Assembly: GCF_900450995.1 (NCBI RefSeq)
Contig: NZ_UGHY01000002.1
Span: 1,917,001-1,981,000 of the forward strand
Direction of reading: 5' to 3'
Length of the DNA stretch: 64,000 bases
Source of the DNA: Haemophilus parainfluenzae
GTDB taxonomy: Bacteria > Pseudomonadota > Gammaproteobacteria > Enterobacterales > Pasteurellaceae
Under the pieces are notes generated by a model. The model was not told the origin of the DNA and ran no database searches. It saw nothing but the letters and a program-made list of their open reading frames with translations. The translations under genes were made by a program, and so were the position numbers. Below are positions 36,704 through 48,060 of this stretch, in pieces. Numbering within the stretch: position 1 is the first letter of the stretch; every line of letters begins with the position of its first letter.

Positions 36704-37581
36704 TGAATTATAAAGAATGGCTGGCACAAGCGATTGTGGATTTAGCACAAAAAAATCCCACTGAAAATAGTAAAATTGATGCGCTTGTGCTTCTTCAACA
36801 GGTTACTGGCAAATCGCGTACGCAAATCCTTGCTTTTGATGATACCGAGATTGATGAAAAAGTGCGGTTAAAATTGACCGCACTTTTAGATCGTCGTCTA
36901 AAAGGTGAACCTATCGCTTATATTCTTGGAGAAAAAGAATTTTGGTCGTTGCCATTAAATGTCTCAAAAGGCACCTTGATTCCGAGACCAGATACTGAAA
37001 TTCTCGTAGAGAAAGCATTACAAATTGCTTTAGAAAAATTACAAGAAAATCCACCGCACTTTCGTATTCTTGATCTCGGCACTGGCACAGGCGCTATCGC
37101 ATTAGCATTAGCATCGGAGCTTTCTTCTATTTGTCAAAAAAGACAAATTTCATTAGAAATAATTGGTGTTGATCTTATGTCCGATGTTGTGGCGTTAGCC
37201 CAATCTAATGCGGAAAGAAATAAGCTAAATGTGAAATTTTTACAGAGCAGTTGGTTTGAAAATATAACAGGGCAGTTTGATCTTATTGTCAGCAATCCGC
37301 CTTATATTGATGCTCAAGATGAACATTTGAGTCAAGGCGATGTACGTTTTGAACCGCTTTCTGCATTAGTTGCCAATGATGCGGGTTATGCTGATTTGCG
37401 TCATATTATTGAATTAGCGCCAAGTTATTTGAATTCTAAGGGCGCATTATTGCTTGAACACGGATGGCAACAAGGCGAAAAAGTCTGGTCAATTTTCCAA
37501 GAAAATCATTGGGAAATGGTTGAAACCGTGCGTGATTATGGCGACAATGAGCGTGTCACTTTAGGTTTTTGGAAGAAGTAA
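36703..37581 (+). CDS. prmC: Release factor glutamine N5-methyltransferase PrmC
   Basis: This enzyme methylates the GGQ glutamine of RF1 and RF2. It has 292 residues, N-terminal helical domain, then SAM-binding ILDLGTGTGAIALALAS (about 112-128) and the substrate motif IVSNPPYIDAQD (about 194-205). Two inverted USS copies lie inside the coding sequence near 36860-36890. It is coupled to its neighbours by one-base overlaps on both sides. Confidence 0.96.
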   Translation: MNYKEWLAQAIVDLAQKNPTENSKIDALVLLQQVTGKSRTQILAFDDTEIDEKVRLKLTALLDRRLKGEPIAYILGEKEFWSLPLNVSKGTLIPRPDTEILVEKALQIALEKLQENPPHFRILDLGTGTGAIALALASELSSICQKRQISLEIIGVDLMSDVVALAQSNAERNKLNVKFLQSSWFENITGQFDLIVSNPPYIDAQDEHLSQGDVRFEPLSALVANDAGYADLRHIIELAPSYLNSKGALLLEHGWQQGEKVWSIFQENHWEMVETVRDYGDNERVTLGFWKK

Positions 37582-38384
37582 TGAAATATTATCGACGTGC
37601 GTTATACGATCAATTTGTGCATTTTTATAATACCATCTCAGATGATGGATCATCAGAAGCGCAACTTCGGGGAACAATTGGTGGACTTGTACGTAAAGCA
37701 CGTAAAGAAATTTCGCCAGATTGGCCAAAAGAAGAGCAGATTCATCAGTTACTACAGCTATTTTATGGTGATTGGGGCTTTCATTGCGATCCAGAAGATT
37801 ATTTTTATGCTCGCAATTTATATTTGCCTTATGTGTTTCAACATCGTCAAGGTATGCCAGTGACTCTTGGGGCGATAGTGCTTTATTTAGCTGACGTATT
37901 AGATTTACCGATTTATCCAGTAAATTTCCCAACACAACTCATTTTACGTGCCGAAGTAAGAGATGAAGTGGCTTTTATTGATCCTTGGGATGGCACTTAT
38001 ATATCGCAAGAAAAATTACAGCAACTTTATGAAGGGGCATTTGGCTTTGGTGTGCAAATTCAACCTGAAGAACTCGATAGAGCCGATCTTTCCTTACTTT
38101 ATTCTCGTTTTGAGCAACTGGCGAAGAATGCGCTCATCCGCGAAGAGCATAACGACATAGCATACCGTTATATTGAGAATTTATTGATTGGCAATGATGA
38201 AGATCCTTATCACATCCGTGATCGCGGTTTGGTTTTAGCTCAAATGGGGGCTTACCCTTCAGCATTGAAAGATTTAGAATTTTTTGTGGAACGTTGTCCG
38301 GAAGACCCAACTGCGGCTTTAATCCGAACTCAACTTTTAGAACTTAAGGGCGAGATTGATAAAGATCCTTTTGCCCTCCATTGA
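37581..38384 (+). CDS. SirB1-family protein (transglutaminase-like and TPR)
   Basis: 267 residues from the ATG that overlaps the prmC stop (TAATG). The first part contains LLQLFYGDWGFHCDPEDYFY, then LPYVFQHRQGMPVTLGAIVL, typical of the SirB1 N-terminal fold related to transglutaminases. The C-terminal part has tetratricopeptide-like helices (YRYIENLLIGNDEDPYHIRD). Biochemical role unknown; conserved beside prmC and kdsA in many gamma-proteobacteria. Confidence 0.88.
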   Translation: MKYYRRALYDQFVHFYNTISDDGSSEAQLRGTIGGLVRKARKEISPDWPKEEQIHQLLQLFYGDWGFHCDPEDYFYARNLYLPYVFQHRQGMPVTLGAIVLYLADVLDLPIYPVNFPTQLILRAEVRDEVAFIDPWDGTYISQEKLQQLYEGAFGFGVQIQPEELDRADLSLLYSRFEQLAKNALIREEHNDIAYRYIENLLIGNDEDPYHIRDRGLVLAQMGAYPSALKDLEFFVERCPEDPTAALIRTQLLELKGEIDKDPFALH

Positions 38385-38389
38385 TTTAA

Positions 38390-39253
<864 letters not shown>

Positions 39254-39258
39254 TAGAG

Positions 39259-39300
39259 AAGTGCGGTTGAAAATAGTGTTGTTTTTGACCGCACTTTTGT
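39259..39300 (+). terminator. Inverted-USS terminator after kdsA
   Basis: AAGTGCGGT (39259-39267) and ACCGCACTT (39288-39296) with a 20-base loop and short T-run. It lies between kdsA and the dehydrogenase gene. Confidence 0.65.
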
Positions 39301-39319
39301 TCTGTAAAAGGAGATAACA

Positions 39320-40267
39320 ATGAATATCGTATTTTTAGACAGCACTGCAATTCCAAAACATATTCCTATTCCTCGCCCAAGCTTTCCGCATAACTGGGTA
39401 GAGTATGAATATACTTCTGCGAAGCAAACTATTGAGCGAGCAAAAGACGCGGATATTATTATCACCAGTAAAGTGATTTTAAGCCGTGAGGTGTTGCAAC
39501 AATTACCGAAATTAAAACTCATTGCTCTCACCGCAACAGGCACCAATAACGTGGATTTAGACGCAGCAAAAGAATTAGGTGTGACGGTTAAAAATGTGAC
39601 GGGTTATTCTGCCACAACGGTACCTGAGCATGTGTTGGGGATGATTTTTGCGTTAAAACACAGCTTGGCAGGTTGGTTACGCGATCAAATGGAAGCAAAA
39701 TGGGCGGAAAGTAAACAATTTTGTTATTTTGATTACCCAATTACAGATGTGCGCGGTTCCACATTGGGCGTATTTGGTAAAGGTTGCTTAGGGACAGAAG
39801 TGGGGCGTTTGGCTAATGCAGTGGGAATGAAAGTGCTTTATGCAGAACATAAAGATGCCACTGTTTGCCGTGAAGGTTATACGCCCTTTGAGGAAGTATT
39901 AAGACAAGCGGATATTGTGACGTTGCATTGTCCATTAACCGAAACAACCAAGAATTTAATGAATGCAGACACCTTATCCCAAATGAAAAAAGGAGCATTT
40001 TTGATTAATACAGGGCGTGGGCCTTTGATTGATGAACTTGCATTAGTTGATGCGTTAAAAACGGGGCATTTAGGCGGAGCAGCTTTGGATGTAATGGTAA
40101 AAGAGCCACCAGAAAAAGATAATTCGTTAATTTTAGCTGCAAAAACTATGCCTAATTTAATTATCACCCCGCATATTGCTTGGGCGAGTGATAGTGCAGT
40201 GACAACATTAGTTGGAAAAGTAATGCAAAACATCGAAGAATTTATACAACAATTAAATCAAAAATAA
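39320..40267 (+). CDS. D-2-hydroxyacid dehydrogenase (glycerate-dehydrogenase-like)
   Basis: 315 residues, an NAD-dependent dehydrogenase. NAD-binding LGVFGKGCLGTEVGRLANAV (about 151-170), catalytic Arg in LINTGRGPLID (about 230-240), Glu in VKEPPE and His in ITPHIAWAS (about 290-298). Substrate is not set by sequence; hydroxypyruvate/glycerate is likely (HprA-type). The lolC start overlaps its stop by one base. Confidence 0.88.
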   Translation: MNIVFLDSTAIPKHIPIPRPSFPHNWVEYEYTSAKQTIERAKDADIIITSKVILSREVLQQLPKLKLIALTATGTNNVDLDAAKELGVTVKNVTGYSATTVPEHVLGMIFALKHSLAGWLRDQMEAKWAESKQFCYFDYPITDVRGSTLGVFGKGCLGTEVGRLANAVGMKVLYAEHKDATVCREGYTPFEEVLRQADIVTLHCPLTETTKNLMNADTLSQMKKGAFLINTGRGPLIDELALVDALKTGHLGGAALDVMVKEPPEKDNSLILAAKTMPNLIITPHIAWASDSAVTTLVGKVMQNIEEFIQQLNQK

Positions 40268-41448
40268 TGAATTTTCCTATTTCTCTTTATATTGCGCTAC
40301 GTTATTGGCGTGCGAAAAGTGCGGATCGTTTTGGGCGATTAGTGACTAATCTTGCCAGTCTCGGTATTGTGCTTGGCGTGATGGCATTGATCATCGTGCT
40401 TTCGGTGATGAATGGATTAGAAGGTTACCAAAAACAACAGGTGTTATCTTCCATTCCTCATGCGATTGTGAGTGAAGAGCAGCCTATTTCTACAGAAAAA
40501 ATATTAGAAAATTTACCGCACTTTGTCCAAAAAGCGGTGCCGATCAATACAACAAATGTGATTTACCAAACGACAAAAGGCGTGAGTGCAGGACAAATCA
40601 TTGGTATTCAATCATTTTCTGATGATCCTTTGGTTGATTCTTTCGAGCAGGCTAAATTTAACGAAATTTTACCTAGTGGTGAATTTAAACTGGTCATTGG
40701 TGATCAACTTGCGCAAAAACTGGGCGTGAATATTGGGGATAAAATCCGTTTGATGATTACGGAAAATAGCCAATATACACCATTCGGTCGGGTACCAATG
40801 CAGCGTTTATTTACTGTTAGCGATATTTATTATGATTATGGCGATGCATCTAGTTATGAAACTTTTGCTAATATTACAGATATTGGTCGCTTAATGCGTA
40901 TTCAACCGCAGCAAGCACAGGGCTATCGTTTATTTTTGGATGATCCGTTTCAAATTACAGAACTCCCTCAACATTTCCCAACACAAAAAATCACGGATTG
41001 GCGCGTCCAAAAAGGTGAATTTTTCCAAGCGGTGAGAATGGAAAAAAATATGATGGGATTGCTGATTAGTTTGATCATTGTCGTGGCGATTTCCAATATC
41101 GTGACCTCTTTAAGTTTAATGGTGGTGGATAAACAAGGGGAAATTGCGATCTTGCAAACTCAGGGCTTAACAAAATCTCAAGTGCGTTCAGTGTTTATTT
41201 ATCAAGGATTACTGGTGGGATTTGTTGGCACATTGCTCGGTGCTATTTTGGGTGTTTTAGTCACGTTGAACTTAACAGACATTGTAAGTGCGGTAAATCC
41301 ACAAGGTGTTTTTTTACCGACAGAATTATCCTTTGTTCAAATGATTTTTGTTATTGGATTTTCCTTGTTACTTTCTTTACTTTCTACCCTTTATCCTGCT
41401 TATCGAGCAGCGAAAGTAGAGCCTGCCGCTGCCTTGCGATACGAATAA
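40267..41448 (+). CDS. lolC: Lipoprotein-releasing permease LolC
   Basis: This inner-membrane subunit of LolCDE hands outer-membrane lipoproteins to LolA. It has 393 residues, with one N-terminal helix after DRFGRLVTNLASLGIVLGVM, a large periplasmic domain (about 50-255) and three C-terminal helices. The N-terminus with ADRFGR marks LolC rather than LolE. The biotin genes separate it from lolDE. Confidence 0.93.
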   Translation: MNFPISLYIALRYWRAKSADRFGRLVTNLASLGIVLGVMALIIVLSVMNGLEGYQKQQVLSSIPHAIVSEEQPISTEKILENLPHFVQKAVPINTTNVIYQTTKGVSAGQIIGIQSFSDDPLVDSFEQAKFNEILPSGEFKLVIGDQLAQKLGVNIGDKIRLMITENSQYTPFGRVPMQRLFTVSDIYYDYGDASSYETFANITDIGRLMRIQPQQAQGYRLFLDDPFQITELPQHFPTQKITDWRVQKGEFFQAVRMEKNMMGLLISLIIVVAISNIVTSLSLMVVDKQGEIAILQTQGLTKSQVRSVFIYQGLLVGFVGTLLGAILGVLVTLNLTDIVSAVNPQGVFLPTELSFVQMIFVIGFSLLLSLLSTLYPAYRAAKVEPAAALRYE

Positions 41449-41467
41449 GTTTTTTAATGGTAAATGA

Positions 41468-42760
41468 ATGATGGATGAACAATCACTTTTAGCTTTTGAT
41501 ACACAACATATTTGGCATCCTTATTCTTCAGTTTCTTCTGATATGCCACTTTATGCGGTAGAACGTGCAGATGGCGTGATAATAACCTTAAAAGATGGTC
41601 GTCATTTGATTGATGGCATGTCTTCTTGGTGGGCGGCGTTGCATGGTTATAATCATCCTCGTTTAAATGCGGCTGCACATAATCAGTTGGCAAAAATGAG
41701 CCATATTATGTTTGGCGGTTTTACCCATGAACCCGCGGTGGAATTAGCCAAATTATTGGTACAAATTTTGCCAAATGGATTAGATAAGATCTTTTTTGCT
41801 GATAGTGGTTCTGTTGCTGTGGAAGTAGCGATGAAAATGGCTATTCAATATCAGCACGCTAAAGGGGAAGTACAACGACAAAAATTCGCCACCATCCGTT
41901 CGGGTTATCATGGTGATACTTGGAATGCGATGTCAGTGTGTGATCCAACTACGGGTATGCATCATTTATTTCATCATAGTCTGCCTGTACAATATTTTCT
42001 TCCTCAACCCAACATTCCATTTAATGAATCTTGGAATGATTGTGTGATAGAACCTTTAGCTGATTTACTTAAGAAAAAAGGTAGCGAAATCGCCGCACTT
42101 ATTTTAGAGCCTGTCGTGCAAGGTGCGGGCGGTATGTATTTTTATTCGCCAATTTATTTAGTGAAAGCGCAAGAGCTTTGTAAACAATATGGTGTATTGC
42201 TAATTTTTGATGAAATTGCTACAGGTTTTGGCCGCACAGGGAAATTATTTGCTGCCGAGCATGCTGGGATTTCGCCAGATATTATGTGTATCGGTAAAGC
42301 CTTAACTGGTGGTTATTTAACTTTATCGGCAACCATTACGACCACTGAAATTGCGCACACTATTTGTCGCGGTGAGGCTAAATGTTTTATGCATGGACCC
42401 ACTTTTATGGCAAATCCGTTGGCTTGTGCAATTGCAGCAGAATCTATCCGTTTATTGTTGGAAAGCCCTTGGCAGCAAAATATTCAGCGAATTGAGTCTT
42501 CCTTAAAACAACAGCTTTCGCCTTTAGCTGAAAAAGATTACGTCAAAGATGTTCGCGTATTAGGAGCGATAGGGGTGGTTGAAATGAAAAGTGCGGTAAA
42601 TATGAAAACTTTAGTCCCACGTTTTGTGGAACAAGGTGTTTGGATTCGACCTTTCGGAAAATTGGTTTATGTGATGCCACCATTTGTGATTAAAAATGAT
42701 GAACTTCAGAAATTAACGGAAGGCATGATTCTGGCTTTAACGCAGGAATATGAACATTAG
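41468..42760 (+). CDS. bioA: Adenosylmethionine-8-amino-7-oxononanoate transaminase BioA
   Basis: This PLP enzyme makes 7,8-diaminopelargonate in biotin synthesis. At 430 residues it is full length. It has [16 protein letters not shown] (about 48-63), the cofactor Asp in [15 protein letters not shown] and the Schiff-base Lys in [11 protein letters not shown] (about 277-287). It opens bioAFGCD, 19 bases after lolC. Confidence 0.96.
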   Translation: MMDEQSLLAFDTQHIWHPYSSVSSDMPLYAVERADGVIITLKDGRHLIDGMSSWWAALHGYNHPRLNAAAHNQLAKMSHIMFGGFTHEPAVELAKLLVQILPNGLDKIFFADSGSVAVEVAMKMAIQYQHAKGEVQRQKFATIRSGYHGDTWNAMSVCDPTTGMHHLFHHSLPVQYFLPQPNIPFNESWNDCVIEPLADLLKKKGSEIAALILEPVVQGAGGMYFYSPIYLVKAQELCKQYGVLLIFDEIATGFGRTGKLFAAEHAGISPDIMCIGKALTGGYLTLSATITTTEIAHTICRGEAKCFMHGPTFMANPLACAIAAESIRLLLESPWQQNIQRIESSLKQQLSPLAEKDYVKDVRVLGAIGVVEMKSAVNMKTLVPRFVEQGVWIRPFGKLVYVMPPFVIKNDELQKLTEGMILALTQEYEH

Positions 42761-42768
42761 GATAAAAA

Positions 42769-43911
42769 ATGGATGCTTTCAAACAGCAACTAGAACAGCT
42801 TAGCGCACAAAATCAATATCGTTCAATTCCAGACTTAGTTCATCAAGGACGATATATTACGCGAGAAAATCGCAAAATGCTGAATATGTCATCTAATGAT
42901 TATTTAGGTTTGGCATCGAATGAAAACTTGCGTCAGTCTTTTTTACAGCAATATGGCGATAATTTCCCTTCTTTTACCAGTTCTTCGTCTCGTTTATTAA
43001 CGGGAAATTTTCCTATTTATACCGATCTTGAGCAGCTCATTGCTCAACGTTTCCAACGAGAAAGCGCTTTATTATTTAACAGTGGCTATCACGCCAATCT
43101 TGGTATTTTACCGGCGTTGACGACAACAAAAAGTTTAATTTTGGCAGATAAATTAGTGCATGCCAGTATGATTGATGGCATTCGTTTAAGCCAATGTGGG
43201 TTCTTTCGTTATCGTCATAATGATTATGAACATCTAAAGAGTCTGCTCGAAAAAAATGCCGGAAAATTTGACCGCACTTTTATTGTGACAGAGTCCGTTT
43301 TTAGTATGGATGGCGATATAGCTGATTTGAAGTATCTTGTTCAATTAAAAAAACAGTTTCCCAATACTTATCTTTATGTGGATGAAGCTCATGCAATAGG
43401 CGTTTATGGTAAAAACGGATTAGGTATTGCTGAGCAAGCTAATGTGATAGCTGATATAGATTTATTGGTTGGCACTTTTGGCAAAGCCTTAGCTTCAATG
43501 GGCGCTTATGTCGTCGGTGATCAAATATTAAAAGAATGTTTGATTAATCAAATGCGCCCATTGATTTTTTCAACCGCACTTCCGCCGTTTAATGTGGCGT
43601 GGACTCATTTTATTTTTGAACGATTACCACAACTTTCAAAAGAAAGAACGCATCTTGAGCAGTTAAGTGCATTTTTACGCCAAGAAGTGGAGCATAGAAC
43701 GCAAATAATGTCAAGCCAAACTTGCATTGTTCCCTATATTTTAGGTGAGAACGAAGCAACCCTTGCTAAGGCAAAAGATCTGCAAGAGCAAGGTTATTAT
43801 TGCTTGCCGATTAGACCACCGACAGTACCCAAAGGTACATCCAGAATACGATTGTCTTTGACGGCAGATATGACAATAGATGAAGTAAAACAGTTTGTGG
43901 CATGCTTATAA
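42769..43911 (+). CDS. bioF: 8-amino-7-oxononanoate synthase BioF
   Basis: This PLP enzyme condenses pimeloyl-ACP and alanine. It has 380 residues. Recognisable parts are [12 protein letters not shown], the Asp and His in [16 protein letters not shown] (about 203-218) and Lys in [16 protein letters not shown] (about 231-246). It starts 8 bases after bioA. Confidence 0.95.
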   Translation: MDAFKQQLEQLSAQNQYRSIPDLVHQGRYITRENRKMLNMSSNDYLGLASNENLRQSFLQQYGDNFPSFTSSSSRLLTGNFPIYTDLEQLIAQRFQRESALLFNSGYHANLGILPALTTTKSLILADKLVHASMIDGIRLSQCGFFRYRHNDYEHLKSLLEKNAGKFDRTFIVTESVFSMDGDIADLKYLVQLKKQFPNTYLYVDEAHAIGVYGKNGLGIAEQANVIADIDLLVGTFGKALASMGAYVVGDQILKECLINQMRPLIFSTALPPFNVAWTHFIFERLPQLSKERTHLEQLSAFLRQEVEHRTQIMSSQTCIVPYILGENEATLAKAKDLQEQGYYCLPIRPPTVPKGTSRIRLSLTADMTIDEVKQFVACL

Positions 43912-43920
43912 GGAAATAAT

Positions 43921-44568
43921 GTGAAAACGAAATTTTATGATCATCAAGGTGAGCATTTAATAGTTTATTTTGCTGGCTGGGGAACACCTCTTGATGCTGT
44001 GGCTCATTTGATTTTGCCAACAGATCATGATTTATTAATTTGCTATGATTATCAAGATTTGAAGTTAGATTTTGATTTTTCTGCCTATCAGCAAATTCGT
44101 GTAGTGGCATGGTCAATGGGTGTTTGGGTGGCAGAGCGACTATTACAAGGAATCACCTTACAATCTGCCACAGCAGTGAATGGAACAGGTTTACCTTGTG
44201 ATGATAGCTTTGGTATTCCCTATGCTATTTTTAAAGGTACGTTAGATAATCTCACAGAAAATACTCGTTCAAAGTTTGAACGTAGAGTTTGTGGTGACAA
44301 AGTATCTTTTGAACGTTATCAGCAATTTTCTGCACGACCATTTAACGAAATTCATCGAGAACTCACCGCACTTTTTGCAATGATTCAGCAGGATAAACGC
44401 ACCGATCTTATTCACTGGGCAAATGCATGGGTTAGTTCTCGCGATAAAATTTTTATGCCAGCTAATCAGCACCAATATTGGGCATCGCGTTGTGCTGTTC
44501 AGGAAATAGAGGGGGAGCATTATGTGTTTTCAAGATTTACCCACTGGTCGGCATTATGGAATCATTAA
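43921..44568 (+). CDS. bioG: Pimeloyl-ACP methyl ester esterase BioG
   Basis: This esterase removes the methyl ester put on by BioC and so ends pimeloyl synthesis. It has 215 residues, alpha/beta-hydrolase fold with nucleophile Ser in VVAWSMGVW (about 60-68). It is the type that replaces BioH in Haemophilus. It starts with GTG after AAGGAAATAAT. Confidence 0.9.
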   Translation: MKTKFYDHQGEHLIVYFAGWGTPLDAVAHLILPTDHDLLICYDYQDLKLDFDFSAYQQIRVVAWSMGVWVAERLLQGITLQSATAVNGTGLPCDDSFGIPYAIFKGTLDNLTENTRSKFERRVCGDKVSFERYQQFSARPFNEIHRELTALFAMIQQDKRTDLIHWANAWVSSRDKIFMPANQHQYWASRCAVQEIEGEHYVFSRFTHWSALWNH

Positions 44569-45335
44569 CTTCCGTAAATAAATCGCGTATTCAACAAGCC
44601 TTCCAAAAAGCCTTAAATAGCTATGATGAACATGCGTTAATTCAACAAAAAATGAATATTAAGTTAATGATGCATTTGCAAGACTATTTACCAAATGGGT
44701 CATTAGATAGCGTTTTGGAACTAGGTTGCGGTTCTGGTATGTTGAGTTCATTGTTGCAAAAACAGATTTCAGCCAATTATTGGTTATTTAATGATTTGTG
44801 CGATGTGCGCTCTATACTCGCTGAAAAGCTGATTCAACCCTTTGATTTTTATTGTGGTGACGCAGAGAAATTTCCTTTTCAACGACGATTTGATTTGATT
44901 GCAAGTGCATCAGCGGTACAGTGGTTCCATCAGCCTGACAATTTTATTGCCCATTGTAAAACAGGATTGAAACCTAATGGTTTATTGGCGATTGCTAGCT
45001 TTGGTGAAGATAATTTAAAAGAGATTCGCCAAATGACGAATGTGGGGTTAAGTTATCCTAATTTATCTCAATGGCAAAATTGGTTAGCCAATGATTTTGA
45101 GCTTTTATGGTGTGACGATTTTAATGTAATACTAGACTTTGATACTCCATTGGATGTACTCAAACATCTGAAATATACCGGTGTAACAGCGACTAATCAG
45201 AAAAATTGGACAAGAAAAAATCTCAACAAATTTATTGATGATTATGTGAAGGCTTTTAGTTTGCCATCGGGTAAAGTGCGGTTAACTTATCATCCATTGT
45301 TTTTTATCGCACGTTATTCTCGTGCTGGAAATTAG
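44556..45335 (+). CDS. bioC: Malonyl-ACP O-methyltransferase BioC
   Basis: This SAM enzyme methylates malonyl-ACP to start pimeloyl synthesis. I use the ATG at 44556 (259 residues, MESLTSVNKSRIQQAF); a longer frame lies inside bioG. SAM-binding VLELGCGSGMLSSLL at about 55-69; FDLIASASAVQWF is also typical. It overlaps bioG by 13 bases. Confidence 0.93.
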   Translation: MESLTSVNKSRIQQAFQKALNSYDEHALIQQKMNIKLMMHLQDYLPNGSLDSVLELGCGSGMLSSLLQKQISANYWLFNDLCDVRSILAEKLIQPFDFYCGDAEKFPFQRRFDLIASASAVQWFHQPDNFIAHCKTGLKPNGLLAIASFGEDNLKEIRQMTNVGLSYPNLSQWQNWLANDFELLWCDDFNVILDFDTPLDVLKHLKYTGVTATNQKNWTRKNLNKFIDDYVKAFSLPSGKVRLTYHPLFFIARYSRAGN

Positions 45336-45347
45336 TAGGGCGTATTT

Positions 45348-45988
45348 ATGGGCAAGGTTATTTTTGTATCGGGCATTGATACCGATGTAGGTAAAACTGT
45401 TGCAACAGGCATTTATGCTAAAAAGTTGATGGAACAAGGCTTTTCCGTTATTACACAAAAAATGATTCAAACAGGCTGTAAAAATATCGCTGATGATTTG
45501 CTTGTACATCGAAAGATTCAAGGCATTGATTTGACGGAAGAAGATTTAGAAGGCGAAACCTGCCCTTATCTTTTTGAATATCCTTGTTCTCCTCATTTAG
45601 CGGCAAAGCTCGAAGGGCAAGAAATTAGTGAAAAAATTATTGAAAAATCCACCGCACTTTTGGTAGAAAAATATGATTATGTATTGTTGGAGGGGCGGGA
45701 GGATTAATGGTGCCTTATTGTGAAGATGCGACGACGTTAGATTATATCCAGTCAAACAATTACCCTTTGATTTTGGTGACATCAGGAAAATTAGGTAGTA
45801 TTAACCACACATTATTAAGTTTAGAGGCCTGTCGTTCTTATGGTGTGTCAGTACTAAGCGTAATGTATAACGGTTATCCAGAATATGATCCTATCATTAG
45901 TCAAGAGACACAAGGCTATTTAAAACGTTATCTTAAAAAATATTTTCCTGAAACGGAATTTGAATGCTTTGGGCGCATTGAAATTTAA
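45348..45988 (+). pseudogene. bioD: Dethiobiotin synthase BioD, frameshifted
   Basis: This gene should encode the ATP-dependent synthase that closes the ureido ring of dethiobiotin. The P-loop SGIDTDVGKTVATG is present at about 8-21. The frame breaks near 45692-45703: GAGGGGCGGGAGG lacks one G, so [14 protein letters not shown] reads LLEGRED and stops, and the rest continues in the next frame from 45707. With one added G the product would be 213 residues. It may be a true mutation or a sequencing error; lolE has the same kind of lesion. Confidence 0.88.
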
Positions 45989-46069
45989 GCTCAGGGAAAA
46001 GTGTGATAGACTCGCGCCAGTTTTTAATGAGATGATTTGCTGCTAAAGTGCGGTTAAAACGAGTAAAAA

Positions 46070-46753
46070 ATGAATAACTATTTATTAAAATGCGAAAATA
46101 TCAATAAATTTTATCAAGAAGGTGAAAATCAAACGCAAGTGTTAAAAGGTGTTTCTTTTTCTATGGAACCTGCAGAGTTGGTTGCGATTGTGGGGAGTTC
46201 TGGTTCAGGAAAAAGTACTTTATTACACACCCTAGGCGGCTTAGATCAGCCAAGTAGCGGGGAAGTGTTTATTAATGGACAATCCTTGCAAAAAGCATCG
46301 GCTAATGAATTAGCTGCTTTGCGTAATCGTTATTTAGGATTTGTGTATCAATTCCATCATTTAATGGCAGATTTTACCGCACTTGAAAATGTGATGATGC
46401 CGATGTTGATTGGTCATCAAAATAAAACAGAAGCGAAAGATCGTGCCGAAAAAATGCTAAGTGCGGTGGGATTAAGTCATAGAGTTACGCATCGTCCTTC
46501 TGCACTTTCTGGTGGAGAACGTCAGCGTGTGGCTATTGCACGAGCTTTAGTGAATAATCCATCGTTAGTTTTAGCGGATGAGCCCACCGGGAATCTCGAT
46601 CACAAGACCACAGAAAGCATTTTTGAACTTATTCAACAACTTAACCAAGAGCAAAATATCGCTTTTTTATTAGTCACTCACGATATGGGGCTTGCTGAAA
46701 AATTATCACGCCGTTTAGTGATGCAAGATGGTATTTTGAAGGAAGGTGTGTGA
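46070..46753 (+). CDS. lolD: Lipoprotein-releasing ATPase LolD
   Basis: This ABC ATPase drives lipoprotein release by LolCE. It has 227 residues. Walker [14 protein letters not shown] (about 41-53), the LolD motif [20 protein letters not shown], signature [15 protein letters not shown], Walker [13 protein letters not shown] and VTHDMG. A USS lies 20 bases upstream. It overlaps lolE by one base. Confidence 0.96.
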   Translation: MNNYLLKCENINKFYQEGENQTQVLKGVSFSMEPAELVAIVGSSGSGKSTLLHTLGGLDQPSSGEVFINGQSLQKASANELAALRNRYLGFVYQFHHLMADFTALENVMMPMLIGHQNKTEAKDRAEKMLSAVGLSHRVTHRPSALSGGERQRVAIARALVNNPSLVLADEPTGNLDHKTTESIFELIQQLNQEQNIAFLLVTHDMGLAEKLSRRLVMQDGILKEGV

Positions 46754-48002
46754 TGAATACGCCGTTTTTTATTAGTTGGCGTTATCAACGAGGTAAGCAA
46801 AAGAATCCGTTGGTAGCGTTAATTTCAAAATTCTCTGCTATCGGTATCGCCCTTGGTGTAGCAGTGTTGATTGTGGGGTTAAGTGCCATGAATGGTTTTG
46901 AGCGTGAGTTGAATTCACGTATTTTGGCAGTCGTACCACATGCGGAAATCACAGTAAATCCACAGGGCAATGAGAGCACATTAAACCATTGGCAGAACCT
47001 TGCGGAACGTCTAAAAACAAACAAAAAAATTACCGCACTTTCACCTTTTGTGAGTTTTACTGCCTTAGTCGAAAATGGCAATAAACTTAAAGTTGTACAA
47101 GTGAAAGGGGTAAATAAACAAGCTGAAGATCAAGTGAGTTCTCTTGGTAAGTTTGTGGAAGGTGATGGCTGGCAGAAATTCGCAGAAGAAGGCGGATTGG
47201 TGCTGGGTTCAGGTATTGCCAAAGAGTTAGATGTTAAAGCAGGCGATTGGGTGTCATTATTGATTTCTCAACCGAATGGTGAAGATCAAATGGCTCAACC
47301 TAATCGTGAACGTGTTCAAGTGACCGCTATTTTGCGTTTAGATGGCCACTTAGACCATAGCTATGCCTTACTGGCATTACCTCAAGCGCAAGAATTAATG
47401 GAATATCGCGAAGATCAAATTACCGGTGTTGAATTGAAAGTTGATGATCCATTCAAAGTACAAGAAATGGATTATTCGATGCTAAATGATTATCCGCAAC
47501 TACTTTACATTCAAAACTGGGTGGCAAAATTTGGTTATATGTATCGTGATATTCAGCTTATCCGTACAGTGATGTATATCGCGATGGTGCTTGTAATTGG
47601 GGTAGCGTGTTTTAATATCGTTTCTACCTTAATTATGGCGGTAAAAGACAAGCAAGGTGATATTGCGATTATGCGAACCCTGGGGCAAATAATGGCTTTA
47701 TTAAGCAGATCTTTATTTGGTATGGCTTGCTTGCAGGAATGAAAGGGTGTTTGATTGGTATCGTGTTAGGAGTCGTACTTGCACTGAATCTCACGCCGAT
47801 TATTCAAAGCATCGAGACATTACTCGGTAAAAAATTGTTATCAGATGGCATCTATTTTGTTGATTTCTTACCAAGTGAATTACATTGGTTCGATGTTGTA
47901 TTAGTCCTCGTGGCGGCATTGGTATTGAGTTTACTCGCCAGTCTTTATCCGGCCAGTCGAGCCGCGAAGTTACAACCGGCTCAAGTATTGAGTAATCATT
48001 AA
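46753..48002 (+). pseudogene. lolE: Lipoprotein-releasing permease LolE, frameshifted
   Basis: This is the partner of LolC. The N-terminal part (FSAIGIALGVAVLIVGLSAM, NGFERELNSRILAVVPHAEI) and the C-terminal part ([13 protein letters not shown]) match LolE. The frame breaks near 47679: CTGGGGCAAATAATGG lacks one G, so [20 protein letters not shown] becomes [15 protein letters not shown] and stops at 47742. The tail runs on in the other frame to 48002. One added G restores about 416 residues. LolE is essential in E. coli, so a sequencing error is more likely than a null allele. Confidence 0.9.
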
Positions 48003-48003
48003 T

Positions 48004-48041
48004 AAAAAATCAGGGATTAAGTATTTAATCCCTGATTTTTT
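48004..48041. terminator. Terminator between lolE and zapG
   Basis: A 17-bp perfect stem (48004-48020 / 48025-48041) with GTAT loop has A- and T-runs on its two sides, so it can work for both convergent genes. Confidence 0.92.
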
Positions 48042-48060
48042 ATTGTTCAACCGTTAATCA

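Noticed and set aside
37561..37935. Minus-strand 124-codon frame opposite the SirB1-family gene
   Set aside because: Shadow of a well supported gene.
41454..41693. Minus-strand 79-codon frame at the start of bioA
   Set aside because: Shadow of bioA without own signals.
46785..47081. Minus-strand 98-codon frame opposite lolE
   Set aside because: Shadow of a conserved gene.
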